Source: Actinomycetota bacterium (GTDB lineage: Bacteria > Actinomycetota > Acidimicrobiia > Acidimicrobiales > Microtrichaceae). Taken from it: a stretch of 64,000 bases of DNA. The DNA lies in contig VGBZ01000011.1 of assembly GCA_016870275.1 (NCBI GenBank), positions 1-64,000 on the forward strand. The letters are read 5' to 3'. Shown one piece after another: positions 22,506 through 32,725 of this stretch. The notes beneath the pieces were generated by a model. The model worked only from the letters and a program-made list of their open reading frames with translations. It did no database searches and was not told the DNA's origin. Position 1 is the first letter of the stretch, and every line of letters starts with the position of its first letter. Made by a program: the position numbers and the translations under genes.

Positions 22506-25006
22506 GCCGGATCGTCCCAACGGGTGGTGCACCACGGGCGGCGGCCGGTGCCGGTGGTACGCCGCCCGGCGCCGACAGATCAGATCTGAGTAGTTGGAGA
22601 GTGACACTCCCGCAGGCGCTCTCGGCGCTGGTTCTCGTGGTCTGCCTCGCCGGGTTGTTGATCAACGCAATCCACTCCCAACTCCATCAGAGAGAGATGA
22701 TCGAAGCAGTGACCCGATCGGACTCGGCCGCCGCCAACGTGTTGTTCACCCAACGAGAAGGATTCGTTCTGGCCAACCGGATGGGGGAGTGGCTCAACGG
22801 GAATGCCTCTCGTCGGGAGATCCAGGTCCAACGGGCCCTGCTCGAGCGCCGGCTCTCCGTCGTGGATCCCTCCGGGATCGACGGCGCCCAAGCAGCCGGG
22901 AGCCGGTTCACCGACTCCCTGGCCGTCCTCGATGAATTCATGAGCGCCGCTCCACCGGGCGAATTGCCGCTGGCCGATCGACCGGCGCAATCCCTCGTGG
23001 TGCGACCAGCGCTGGAGAGATTCCAAGAGGCGGTGAGTCGACTCGGTGGTGCATACCAGTCCGCCTCAGACGACGCCGAGGCGGACAGCGTCCGCTCACG
23101 TCAGATCGACGACCAGCGCCAGTTGGCCCTGCTCCTCGGCACCGTCGTGGCCGGCACTGTGCTCGCTCTCGTCGTCTCCGCCGACATCCGGCGTCGCTAC
23201 GCCGCAGCCCGGCAGCGGATCTCAGAAGACCGCAGGGCGCTGGATCAGGCCTTGGTCCTCGACCGTGGCGAAGCTGCGATCCTGGCCGGGATCGTCGAGA
23301 ATCGTCCCTCGGAGGAACTCATCGTCGCGGCGCTCGACATGGCGCACGAACTGACCGGACGATGCGCAAGCTTCCAACGGGCGGATCGCAGGGATCTCTT
23401 CGGGCTCCCGGCGAAGCTCCACTTCACCCACGGAGGTGGGTGCGAAGAACTCGGTGCATCGTGGGCGCAACAGAGTTGGACTGCTCGCGGTTCGCATGGG
23501 ACCACGCTCGGGACGTTGACCCTCTGTCTCTCAACCGGCTCTGAATCAGAAGAGACTGACGCCACTCCCGGTCAATCGAGAGAGTCGATCGCCAACATCG
23601 CTCGCAGATGCTCCGACCTCGTGGCGCTCGTTCTCGATCGCCGAGTGGCGGAAGACCAATTGCAGTACCGGGCTTCTCATGACTCGCTCACCGGCATGCT
23701 CAATCGGGTCAGTCTCCTCGATGCCATTCGTACCGCTCTCGTGCATCGGTCCGATGAGCATGATCAAGTCGCCGTGATCTTCTGTGACCTGGACCGATTC
23801 AAGCTGGTGAACGACTCTTTGGGGCACCAGAGCGGTGACCTGTTGTTGCGGGCCGTGGCACTTCGTCTCAACTCGATCGCTGCTGACAGCGGCGTCGTCG
23901 TCGGAAGGCTGGGTGGCGACGAGTTCGTGATGCTGTGCGCAGGCACCGACATCGAAAGCCGAGCGATCAGCCTCGCCGAGGCCGTATCCGCTGTGCTCGA
24001 TGGCCCGTTCCTGATCGAGGGCTCCGAGGTGTTCGTCGCAGGGAGTATCGGAGTGGCGGTCTCGGGACCTGCATCGATCGATGCGGAGGACCTGCTGCGC
24101 AACGCTGACATTGCGATGTACCGGGCAAAAACCGACCCGACGCTACCGGTTGTGCTCTACGAGGCCGGCTTCGAAGAGGAATCCCACGCCAGACTGACGG
24201 TGGACAGGGATCTCCGCCGAGCCATGACCCATGGCGAGATCACGGTCCACCTCCAACCGCTCGTGGATCTCACCAACGGTCGCTGGTCCGGTTTCGAAGC
24301 GCTTGCTCGGTGGAATCGCGCAGGCGAGTGGATTCCTCCAGCGACGTTTCTCGAGGTTGCGCGCCTCAACGGACTGCTGCCCGAATTGGGCCGACTCGTT
24401 GCGGTTGCTGCGTTCGATGCGCTCGCCAGGCTTCGCGCGGAGCCGGGCGGTGATGCGCTCAACATGTGGATCAACCTCGCCAGGGTGCAACTCCGCAACC
24501 CGAGTTTCACGCCATGGTTGATTGCGCAACTCCACCAGCGAGAGATTCCGCCCGGGTCGATCATCCTCGAGTTGAGTGAGTCCGAACTGCTCCACCTCAG
24601 TGAGGTCGGACCGGCGTTGGATGCGCTGCGCAGCCACGGCGTGCGTATCGCCATGGACGATTTCGGCACGGGGTATTCCTCGCTCGTCCAACTCGGCCGG
24701 CTGCCGATCGACGTCGTGAAACTCGACCGGGCCTTCGTCGCCGACCTCGGCACCGATGACTATCGGGAATTCAGCGTCCTCGCAGCAGCGGTGAAATTCG
24801 CCGAGGCCATCAGTCTCGGCATTGTCGCTGAGGGGATCGAACGCCAACTCGAACTCGACGCTGTGAGGGCGCTCGGATGCGACTGCGCTCAAGGTTTCCT
24901 TTTCCGCCGGCCGGCGCCGGTGGAGGAGATCATCCGGGAGTTCCGCGACGGACTCGGGTCTGACACGGCCGGATTGACCGCTGTCACCGCACCGGTGGAG
25001 ACGTGA
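22502..25006 (+). CDS. Membrane GGDEF-EAL protein (cyclic di-GMP synthesis/breakdown)
   Basis: The 834-residue protein has a first membrane span near residues 37-58, an extracytoplasmic helical domain of about 150 residues and a second span near 208-228. A linker, a GGDEF domain with intact LGGDEF near residue 470 and an EAL domain (FEALARW near 597, then NLA, ELSESE, DDFGTGYSSL, KLDRAF) follow. Both active sites look complete, so direction of activity cannot be told. TTG 22502 overlaps the lipoprotein stop. The 3' end overlaps the convergent photolyase gene by 23 bases. Cyclic di-GMP often controls polysaccharide genes like those at 32.7-44.7 kb. Confidence 0.88.
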   Translation: MSRIVPTGGAPRAAAGAGGTPPGADRSDLSSWRVTLPQALSALVLVVCLAGLLINAIHSQLHQREMIEAVTRSDSAAANVLFTQREGFVLANRMGEWLNGNASRREIQVQRALLERRLSVVDPSGIDGAQAAGSRFTDSLAVLDEFMSAAPPGELPLADRPAQSLVVRPALERFQEAVSRLGGAYQSASDDAEADSVRSRQIDDQRQLALLLGTVVAGTVLALVVSADIRRRYAAARQRISEDRRALDQALVLDRGEAAILAGIVENRPSEELIVAALDMAHELTGRCASFQRADRRDLFGLPAKLHFTHGGGCEELGASWAQQSWTARGSHGTTLGTLTLCLSTGSESEETDATPGQSRESIANIARRCSDLVALVLDRRVAEDQLQYRASHDSLTGMLNRVSLLDAIRTALVHRSDEHDQVAVIFCDLDRFKLVNDSLGHQSGDLLLRAVALRLNSIAADSGVVVGRLGGDEFVMLCAGTDIESRAISLAEAVSAVLDGPFLIEGSEVFVAGSIGVAVSGPASIDAEDLLRNADIAMYRAKTDPTLPVVLYEAGFEEESHARLTVDRDLRRAMTHGEITVHLQPLVDLTNGRWSGFEALARWNRAGEWIPPATFLEVARLNGLLPELGRLVAVAAFDALARLRAEPGGDALNMWINLARVQLRNPSFTPWLIAQLHQREIPPGSIILELSESELLHLSEVGPALDALRSHGVRIAMDDFGTGYSSLVQLGRLPIDVVKLDRAFVADLGTDDYREFSVLAAAVKFAEAISLGIVAEGIERQLELDAVRALGCDCAQGFLFRRPAPVEEIIREFRDGLGSDTAGLTAVTAPVET

Positions 25007-26417
25007 TGTCCTCACGGGTGCCGTTCGCCGCTGCGGCGTAAGCCACCAGCGTCCGCTCCCGGGCCTCGGCGTGGTCGACGATCGGCCACGGATAGGTTTC
25101 GCCCAGAGTGATTCCGGCCACTTCGAGGTCGAGCGGACCGAGTTCCCACGGGGCGTGCACCCGTTTGTCGTCGAGTCCTGAGAGCTCCGGCACCCACCGT
25201 CGGACGTAGTCGCCGTCGGGGTCGAATCTTCGCGCCTGGGTGATCGGGTTGAAGATCCGGAAGTACGGAGCGGCGTCCGGGCCCGTTCCGGCGACCCACT
25301 GCCAGTTGCCAGCGTTCTGGCTCACCTCGGCGTCAATCAGTTCGCGTCGGAAGTGGGCCTCACCGAGTCGCCAGTCGATCAGCAGATCCTTGACCAAGAA
25401 GGAAGCGGTGATCATGCGCAGGCGATTGTGCATCCACCCGGTGGCGGTCAGTTGCCGCATCCCTGCGTCCACGATCGGATACCCGGTTCGACCCGCACAC
25501 CAGGCTTCGAATCCGGTGGGGTCCGTGCGCCACGCCACGTCGTCGAAGTGCGGCTTCATGGCGTGGTGCGCCAAACGCGGCTCCTCGGCGAGCAAGTGCG
25601 CATACCAGTCTCGCCAGGCCAATTGTCGAACGAATGCTGATCGACCTGGCGAATCGGTCCCGACCACGTCGAGAACGTGGCGTGGGGAGAGAGTTCCGAA
25701 TCGGAGGTCTGAGGACAGGTGAGAGGTGCCGTCGTCCTCGGCCGGGAAGTTTCGTCGCTCCTCGTAGCGGTCCACTGACCCGAGCCAGTCACGGAGTCGT
25801 TGTTCAGCGGCGAGCTCACCTCCGTCGGGGAGCAGATGCTCCCCGGAGTCTCTGGTACTGCCGGATCCGAGCATCGCACCGACATCGACGCCGTCGACGG
25901 GCGGCGTCGACAAACGCAGCGGCCCGGCCGGCCAGTGTGAGCGTTCGGCCTGGGTCCATGCCTTGGAGAACGGTGTGAACACACGTTGTACGAGTCCGGT
26001 GGAGCGAGCCACCACCGTCCCGGGGGCGTGAACGTACGTCGCCCAGTGGATCTCGGAGCGAATACCGAGCCTGGTCAGGCGATCTTCGACGGTGGCGTCA
26101 CGTCGCCGGGCGTACCCGGAGACGTCGCCGTTCCACCGAACCGTGTGGGCGGCGAGTTCTTCAGCGAAACGTGGAACGACATCGCAGGGATCGCCGGCGA
26201 GCACGACGAGGCCGCCGCCAGCGCCTCGCAGTTGTTCGGCGAGAGCGTCGAGGTGTCGAGCGAGCAGTTCTCGCCGCCGCCAGCCAGCGGTCGCCAGTGG
26301 CCGATCATCGAGGACGTAGAGCGCCACGACCGGTCTGCCGTCCGGGCTGACGAGGGCGGGCTGGTCGGCGATGCGCAGGTCCCGGCGGAACCAGCAGACG
26401 TCTGGAGAATCCAACAC
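24984..26417 (-). CDS. phrB: Deoxyribodipyrimidine photolyase (cryptochrome/photolyase family)
   Basis: The 477-residue protein has the N-terminal antenna-binding Rossmann domain (VCWFRRDLRIADQPAL) and the C-terminal FAD-binding helical domain. The latter has TGYPIVDAGMRQL, WMHNRLRMITASFLVKDLLI and NAGNWQWVAGTGPDAAPYFRIFNP, marks of class I CPD photolyases. It repairs UV pyrimidine dimers with blue light, which suits an organism living in lit surface water or soil. The GTG start at 26417 places the first strand at residue 6. It overlaps the GGDEF-EAL gene tail to tail. Confidence 0.9.
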   Translation of the reverse strand: MLDSPDVCWFRRDLRIADQPALVSPDGRPVVALYVLDDRPLATAGWRRRELLARHLDALAEQLRGAGGGLVVLAGDPCDVVPRFAEELAAHTVRWNGDVSGYARRRDATVEDRLTRLGIRSEIHWATYVHAPGTVVARSTGLVQRVFTPFSKAWTQAERSHWPAGPLRLSTPPVDGVDVGAMLGSGSTRDSGEHLLPDGGELAAEQRLRDWLGSVDRYEERRNFPAEDDGTSHLSSDLRFGTLSPRHVLDVVGTDSPGRSAFVRQLAWRDWYAHLLAEEPRLAHHAMKPHFDDVAWRTDPTGFEAWCAGRTGYPIVDAGMRQLTATGWMHNRLRMITASFLVKDLLIDWRLGEAHFRRELIDAEVSQNAGNWQWVAGTGPDAAPYFRIFNPITQARRFDPDGDYVRRWVPELSGLDDKRVHAPWELGPLDLEVAGITLGETYPWPIVDHAEARERTLVAYAAAANGTREDITSPPVR

Positions 26418-26516
26418 TCAATCCAGACAACAACTCACGGCCGCAGATGCATCCCGCTCTCGCAGTGGGTGCCGGTCATCGACGGTGGGCCGATCCGACG
26501 CCGGGGCCGGAGACGA

Positions 26517-26606
26517 TCAGGAGTTGCGGCCCAGATTGGGCTTGCGGCCGTGGTTCGCCTTCTTGGTGCGGGCGTTGTGTTTCTTCTTCTGGGTCCGCTT
26601 GGACAT
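26517..26606 (-). CDS. Ribosomal protein bL37 (actinobacterial small 50S protein)
   Basis: The 29-residue, strongly basic peptide begins MSKRTQKKKHNARTKK, continues ANHGRKPN and ends with two extra glycine/asparagine-rich turns. The KANHGRKPN pattern and length of 24-30 residues match bL37, first seen in the Mycobacterium smegmatis ribosome. The ATG is 7 bases after a TAGCGT -10 box (26614-26619, minus strand), giving a leaderless mRNA. It is too short for standard gene finders, so it is easily missed. It lies between the photolyase gene and the divergent His-rich membrane protein gene. Confidence 0.8.
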   Translation of the reverse strand: MSKRTQKKKHNARTKKANHGRKPNLGRNS

Positions 26607-26696
26607 GGCCACGACGCTACCGGCCCGGACCCCGGGATCTCCAACCGGGGGGACACTAGAGTCGGGTCAAGGTAGTACCAACCAAAGGTGGTGCGG

Positions 26697-28355
26697 ATGA
26701 ATCCGGAATCGGAACTCATTGATCCAACTCCCAGCACCCCTGAGCCGGCTCGGCGCAGATCTCCCGGAGGGTACGACCTCCCCGGTGGGCTCGACGTGGT
26801 GCTCGCCGGGTTGGTTGGCGGCGCCGGCGTCATCCATCTGGCGCTGGTTCCGGCCCACGCCGGCCCGGGAGTCTGGCTCGATCCGCTTGCGTTCGCACTG
26901 GTGGGGTGGGTCCAGATCGCACTTGCGGTCGGGCTGTTGTTCGGCGGCGGGTCCAATGTCTGGCGAGTCGGCACCGCCGTGGTCAACCTCGCTGTGGTGT
27001 CGGTGTGGTTCACCAGCGTGAACTTCGGACTCCCGGTCGGTGTCCATGCCGGCGAGATCGAGGCGGTCGACGGAGTCGGCGCAGTAGCTGCTGGGCTCGA
27101 GATCGGTGCGGTTGTGGTGGCGGTTCTCGCCGTCGTGCTGGCCCGCACGTTCCGGCCCGCTCTGTTGTTGCCGTCGATGGCTGCAGTGACGGCGCTCGCA
27201 CTTGCGACCACTGCGATCATCGTCCCCGGCGAACACAACGGGACCCACGACCATGCCGCCGCCGTCCACGACGACGGTGCGGCGCACCAAGCCGAGATGG
27301 CAGCGATCGACGCCACCCGCTGTGACCTCGGATTCAATCCCGCCTCGTACTGGAGCGACGCAGTTCGCATGGGTGTCGACACCTACGCCGGCGGGCGCAT
27401 GGCCGCTCACGCTCCGGTGACCGCCATGGGGCTCGTGGGCGCCGTGGATCCCGATCAAGGACGTGGATCGCCCGGACTGGATTCTCTCGTCTCGGCGACG
27501 TCGCTGGCCGAGGGCGGAGAGGGCGCCGCAGCGAGGTTGATCGTGGCGTTGGCGGAATCCTCCGAGGAGGACTACGAGGCCTGGGTCGACTGGACCGCCC
27601 GATCCACCCTCAGCAGCGTCGGTCACGGCGCTCACGGATCGCACGGGTCGTCGCCGGTTGACGCCGCCGCACCCGACGACAACGGTGGCCACGGTGGCCA
27701 CGCAGGACCCCAGCCGTGGACCGCCATGATCGATCAGTCTGAATGCGTTCGACTCGCAGAGGAACTCGAACTGGCTCGAGATACTGCGTTGGCCTATCCG
27801 ACGGCGGCCGATGCGCTGGCCGGAGGGTGGGTGCGGGTCACGACCTACGTCCCCGGGATCGCATCGCACTACATGAAGTTCTCGTTGGTGGATGGACGCT
27901 TCGACATCACCCAGCCGGAGATGCTCCTCTACGACGGGAACGGTCCGGAGGCCCGCATGGTCGGACTGAGCTACTACCTGCTCCACGCCGGCGACGCCGA
28001 GCCCACGCAGGGCTTCACCGGAGCGAACGACCACTACCACCGCCACATCGGGCTCTGCAACGGACCGGGCGGGGTCATCGGCGATTCGACGACGTCCGCC
28101 GAGGAGTGCGCCGCCCGTGGCGGACGCAAGGACTCCAATTCGATTGGGTGGATGGCACACGCCTGGGTGGTTCCGGGTTGCGAGAGCCCGTGGGGTGTCT
28201 TCAGCGCCGCCTCGCCGCTGCTGGACCGGAAGCTCGCCGAGGCGTCGGGAAAGAACGCAGGCGCGTGTTCGGCCTCCTCGGTCCGGGACCGCTACGACCT
28301 GTCCCCAGGTGGACGACCGGCGACCGGCGTGGGCGAGTCCGCTGGCGGCGGCTGA
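26697..28355 (+). CDS. Histidine-rich multispan membrane protein, unknown function
   Basis: The 552-residue protein starts with five or six membrane spans (residues 25-180). A histidine-rich periplasmic stretch (HNGTHDHAAAVHDD), a helical segment, a second His-Gly-rich linker (GHGAHGSHGSS, GGHGGHAG) and a compact C-terminal domain with NDHYHRHIGLC, WMAHAWVVPGCESPWG and paired cysteines follow. The histidines suggest metal binding (copper, zinc or nickel). I recognise no family. ATG 26697 has AAAGG 8 bases upstream; GTG 26688 is the alternative. It is divergent from bL37 and upstream of ychF. Confidence 0.7.
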   Translation: MNPESELIDPTPSTPEPARRRSPGGYDLPGGLDVVLAGLVGGAGVIHLALVPAHAGPGVWLDPLAFALVGWVQIALAVGLLFGGGSNVWRVGTAVVNLAVVSVWFTSVNFGLPVGVHAGEIEAVDGVGAVAAGLEIGAVVVAVLAVVLARTFRPALLLPSMAAVTALALATTAIIVPGEHNGTHDHAAAVHDDGAAHQAEMAAIDATRCDLGFNPASYWSDAVRMGVDTYAGGRMAAHAPVTAMGLVGAVDPDQGRGSPGLDSLVSATSLAEGGEGAAARLIVALAESSEEDYEAWVDWTARSTLSSVGHGAHGSHGSSPVDAAAPDDNGGHGGHAGPQPWTAMIDQSECVRLAEELELARDTALAYPTAADALAGGWVRVTTYVPGIASHYMKFSLVDGRFDITQPEMLLYDGNGPEARMVGLSYYLLHAGDAEPTQGFTGANDHYHRHIGLCNGPGGVIGDSTTSAEECAARGGRKDSNSIGWMAHAWVVPGCESPWGVFSAASPLLDRKLAEASGKNAGACSASSVRDRYDLSPGGRPATGVGESAGGG

Positions 28356-28415
28356 GCCCTCTGGCGTGGAGCCCTAGGGTGTCGAGGCCGTAACCACCCC
28401 TGACCCCGGAGGATC

Positions 28416-29486
<1,071 letters not shown>

Positions 29487-29518
29487 CCGGCTCAGCGCGT
29501 CTGCGCGAAGCTCGCGCT

Positions 29519-29881
29519 GTGCCGTGGCTCCTTCGAGGCGACGAGGTTCTGGCTTCGGTGTGCGAGGCCCGCACGTTCCGCAGCCGGGCCCAGGGTCTGA
29601 TCGGTCGTCGGGTGGACGGGGTGTTGTTGATCGAGAGTCCGTCGATCCACACGTTCGGGATGCGTCGTCCGATCGATGTGGCGTTCTGCCGGCCGTGCAC
29701 CCCGCGTCAGAGGTGGCGACGCCCGGATGGGGCTCTCGAGCTCGAGGTGGAATGCGTCCGTTCGATCCGCCCGTACCGGATCAGTCGGTTCAGACGCCGT
29801 GGCCGGTTCGTGCTCGAGGCCGACGTCGGGTCGTTCGCCTCGTGGGGTCTCCGGATCGGCGAACGGGTCGTCGTCCGGTGA
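29519..29881 (+). CDS. DUF192 family protein
   Basis: The 120-residue protein has the DUF192 pattern: CEARTFRSRAQGLIGR (residues 15-30), then a core IHTFGMRRPIDVAFC near residue 42 equal to the usual H-TFGM-FPIDVVF, and a RFVLEADVGS strand later. The structure is a small beta barrel; function unknown, sometimes exported, but no signal peptide here. GTG start 32 bases after ychF; its stop overlaps the rsmI start by four bases, so the two are co-translated. A spliced basic stretch (CTPRQRWRRPDG) replaces a usual loop. Confidence 0.78.
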   Translation: MPWLLRGDEVLASVCEARTFRSRAQGLIGRRVDGVLLIESPSIHTFGMRRPIDVAFCRPCTPRQRWRRPDGALELEVECVRSIRPYRISRFRRRGRFVLEADVGSFASWGLRIGERVVVR

Positions 29882-30726
29882 GCGGCGAGTCGGGGGCCGT
29901 CGCTGGACGGCTCGTGGTCGTTGGAACCCCGATCGGCAACCTCGGCGACCTTTCCCAGCGAGCGGTCGATGCGCTCGCCGGAGCATCGGTCGTTGCCTGT
30001 GAGGACACCCGACGAACCGGGCGCCTCCTCGCTCATGTCGGCGTCGAGGCGTCGTTGTTGCGTCTTGATGCCAACGTGGAGCGAGTCCGCACGCCGGAAC
30101 TCATCGGGCTCATCGCCGCCGGCGAGATCGTGGCGCTCGTCAGCGATGCCGGGATGCCGGCGCTGTCGGATCCCGGGTCGTTCCTGATCCGGGCTGTTCG
30201 CGCTGGCGGGTTCGCCGTGGAGGTCGTGCCCGGACCCTTCGCCGGCGCAGTGGCCTTCGTGGCGAGCGGGCTCGGTGACGAGAGCGGCCGGTTCGTCTTC
30301 GAGGGTTTCCTGCCGCGGCGAGGACGCCATCGCGCCGATCGACTGCGAGCGGTTGCCGGGTCCGATTGTGCGGCGGTCCTGTACGAGTCGCCACAACGAA
30401 TCGCCGCCACGGTCGCCGACCTGCTCGACGTGTGCGGTCCCGATCGGCGTGTCGCGCTGTGTCGCGAGCTGACGAAGCTGCACGAAGAGGTCTGGGTGGG
30501 TTCGCTCGCTGCCGCCGGAGAACACCTCCAGGGGAATCGGATCCGCGGCGAGTTCGTGCTCGTCGTCGACGTGGCGGACGCCCCTGAACCGGTCGCTGAT
30601 CAGGAGATCCGTGAGCGGATCACCGCCGAACTCGCCGCCGGCGCGTCTCGTCGTGATGCCGCACGAACAGTTGCCGATCGACTGGGCGTGCCGGTCAACC
30701 GGGTCAAGCGGTTGGTCGACCCCTGA
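29878..30726 (+). CDS. rsmI: 16S rRNA 2'-O-ribose C1402 methyltransferase RsmI
   Basis: The 282-residue tetrapyrrole-methylase-fold protein has GTPIGNLGDLS at residue 16, CEDTRRTG near 44, SDAGMPALSDPG near 83 and the C-terminal SxxG-type helix-turn segment (GASRRDAARTVADRLGVPVNRV). These are diagnostic of RsmI, which methylates the ribose of C1402 in the decoding centre with S-adenosylmethionine. GTG 29878 overlaps the DUF192 stop; the longer upstream frame is shadow. In Mycobacterium the gene likewise precedes the tatD-rsmA-ispE block. Confidence 0.95.
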   Translation: MSGESGAVAGRLVVVGTPIGNLGDLSQRAVDALAGASVVACEDTRRTGRLLAHVGVEASLLRLDANVERVRTPELIGLIAAGEIVALVSDAGMPALSDPGSFLIRAVRAGGFAVEVVPGPFAGAVAFVASGLGDESGRFVFEGFLPRRGRHRADRLRAVAGSDCAAVLYESPQRIAATVADLLDVCGPDRRVALCRELTKLHEEVWVGSLAAAGEHLQGNRIRGEFVLVVDVADAPEPVADQEIRERITAELAAGASRRDAARTVADRLGVPVNRVKRLVDP

Positions 30727-30748
30727 GTCGTCCCCTACGGTCGGGCGC

Positions 30749-31744
30749 ATGTCGGAACTGCAACCAGTCGACGTCGTCGGCATCGGCAATGCGCTCGTCG
30801 ACGTGTTGAGTCACGAAGAGGACGACTTCCTCGACCGGATCGGTGTCGTCAAAGGCGGGATGGCGCTGATCGATGAGGAACGCGCCGCTGCCATCTACGA
30901 CCTGATGGGCCCAGCGGTCGAGATCTCCGGTGGTTCCGTGGCGAACACCATGGTGGGACTCGTGTCCTTCGGTGGTTCGGCCCGGTTCCTGTCGCGTATC
31001 CGTGACGATCAACTGGGCCTCGTCTTCGCCCACGATCTCCGGGCGGCGGGGGTGGAGTTCGACGTACCGCCCGCCACGGACGGTCCGGCGAGCGGATGCT
31101 GCCTGATCGTGGTGACGCCCGATGCCGAACGCACGCTCAACACGTTCCTCGGAGCGTCGGCCCACTTCGGTCCCGACGATGTCGACCCTGCTTCGATCGC
31201 TGCGGCGCAGGTGCTCTACCTCGAGGGGTACCTGTTCGACACTTCTGAGGCACAGGCGGCGTTCCGAGCCGCTGCCGCCCTCGCCAACGACAGCGGCACG
31301 TTGGTAGCGGTGTCGTTGTCGGACGGATTCTGTGTGGAACGACACCGAGATGCGTTCACGGCGCTTATCGAGGACCACGTGGATCTGCTCTTTGCGAACT
31401 CCGAGGAGATCACATCTCTCTACGAGGTCGACGACTTCGACGAGGCGGCGGCCCGCGTGCGTCATTGCGGAACCACCGCTGCCCTGACCCGGGGTGCGGC
31501 CGGTTCCTTGATTGTCACCGAGTCCGACTCGATCGCCGTGCCGGCGGTGGCAGTGGAGCGAGTCGTCGACACCACCGGGGCGGGGGACCTGTACGCCGCT
31601 GGCTTCCTGTACGGCTTCACCCACGACCTGCCGCTCGGTGTCTGCGGGCAACTCGGTTCGATTGCTGCCGGTGAGGTGATCAGCCACATCGGCGCCCGCC
31701 CGATGGTCTCGCTCCGGGACCTCGCTGCGGACATCCTCGACTGA
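30749..31744 (+). CDS. PfkB family carbohydrate/nucleoside kinase (adenosine kinase-like)
   Basis: The 331-residue kinase has an N-terminal GGSVANTMVGLVSFGG block near residue 66 and the ATP/substrate motif DTTGAGDLYAAGFLYG near residue 271, whose aspartate is the base. This long-form pattern with GGSxANT resembles adenosine kinases and adenosine-like PfkB kinases of alphaproteobacteria and Actinobacteria. Its convergent neighbour is purine nucleoside phosphorylase, which supports a purine-salvage role. The ATG is 7 bases after TACGGT (30736-30741), a leaderless arrangement. Ribokinase activity is the main alternative. Confidence 0.85.
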   Translation: MSELQPVDVVGIGNALVDVLSHEEDDFLDRIGVVKGGMALIDEERAAAIYDLMGPAVEISGGSVANTMVGLVSFGGSARFLSRIRDDQLGLVFAHDLRAAGVEFDVPPATDGPASGCCLIVVTPDAERTLNTFLGASAHFGPDDVDPASIAAAQVLYLEGYLFDTSEAQAAFRAAAALANDSGTLVAVSLSDGFCVERHRDAFTALIEDHVDLLFANSEEITSLYEVDDFDEAAARVRHCGTTAALTRGAAGSLIVTESDSIAVPAVAVERVVDTTGAGDLYAAGFLYGFTHDLPLGVCGQLGSIAAGEVISHIGARPMVSLRDLAADILD

Positions 31745-31759
31745 GCCAGCTCGGGACCT

Positions 31760-32593
31760 TCAGCCGTCGAGGATCACCGCCTCAAGTGCCTCGGCGAGGC
31801 GTTCGGTGGACTGTGCGCCGACCTCGAGGATCGAGTCGTGGTCGATCGAACGGGTCAGACCGGCCGCCAGGTTGGTCACCAGCGACAGTCCGACCACCTC
31901 GGCTCCGGCATGTGCCGCAGCGATGCCCTCGAGCACCGTCGACATCCCGACGAGGTCGGCGCCGACCGTGCGCAGCGCCCGGATCTCAGCCGGTGTCTCG
32001 AACTGGGGGCCCCTCACGCCGGCGTACACGCCTTCGGGAAGGTCGGGTACACGCCGTTGGAGTGCCGCTCGCCGATCAGCGGTGTAGAGATCGGTCAGGT
32101 CGACGAACCCGCTCGGCGCCGGTGGGATCGTTGCGGATTCGTCGGCGGGGTCCCACCCGGTCAACGGACTGCACCCCGTCAGGTTGATCTGATCGCTGAT
32201 CGCCACCACGTGGCCCGGTCCGATCTCGTGCCGGAGCGATCCGGCGGCGTTCGTGATGACGACCACCTCTGCCCCGGCGAGCACGGCGACCCTGACGGCG
32301 TGCACGACGGCATCTGGGGAGCTGCCCTCGTAGAGATGCGTCCGGCCGGCGACGACGAGCACGTCCCGTCCGGCGACGTCGACTGACTGCAGCGTGCCGG
32401 CGTGGCCCGGTACCTGCGGCGCTGTGAACCCAGCGATGTCGCAGAATCGGACCTTCGGCGAGCTGGATCCACCGGTGAGCTCAGTGACTGCGTCGCTCCA
32501 TCCGGTGCCGAGCACGACTGCGATGCGATGACGACCGAGCGTCGTCTCGACGAGCCGGGCGTCGATCCGGGCCCGATCGAATGCTGCTGACAC
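31760..32593 (-). CDS. punA: Purine nucleoside phosphorylase, trimeric PNP type
   Basis: The 277-residue enzyme has VVLGTGWSDAV near residue 22, GRTHLYEG, VVITNAAGSL near 108, QINLTG and RGPQFETPAEIRALRTVGADLVGMSTVLE near 185-213. These make the phosphate and purine pockets of trimeric PNPs. It splits inosine and guanosine with phosphate. GTG 32593 sits in CGGAGGTG; the enormous N-terminal extension of the reading frame to 33817 is antisense shadow of the polymerase gene. It is convergent with the PfkB gene and divergent from the polysaccharide polymerase fusion. Confidence 0.93.
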   Translation of the reverse strand: MSAAFDRARIDARLVETTLGRHRIAVVLGTGWSDAVTELTGGSSSPKVRFCDIAGFTAPQVPGHAGTLQSVDVAGRDVLVVAGRTHLYEGSSPDAVVHAVRVAVLAGAEVVVITNAAGSLRHEIGPGHVVAISDQINLTGCSPLTGWDPADESATIPPAPSGFVDLTDLYTADRRAALQRRVPDLPEGVYAGVRGPQFETPAEIRALRTVGADLVGMSTVLEGIAAAHAGAEVVGLSLVTNLAAGLTRSIDHDSILEVGAQSTERLAEALEAVILDG

Positions 32594-32725
32594 CTCCGTA
32601 GTGTGCCCGGGCGGCCCCCGACCGGTCAGGTTCTCCCGGGCGACGAGGGAGCTGTGCAGTGCTGCATCGGCCGATGGTCGGTACCCTTGCGCGTGCCCGG
32701 AGCGGGCCAGTGACCGAGGTTGCCC

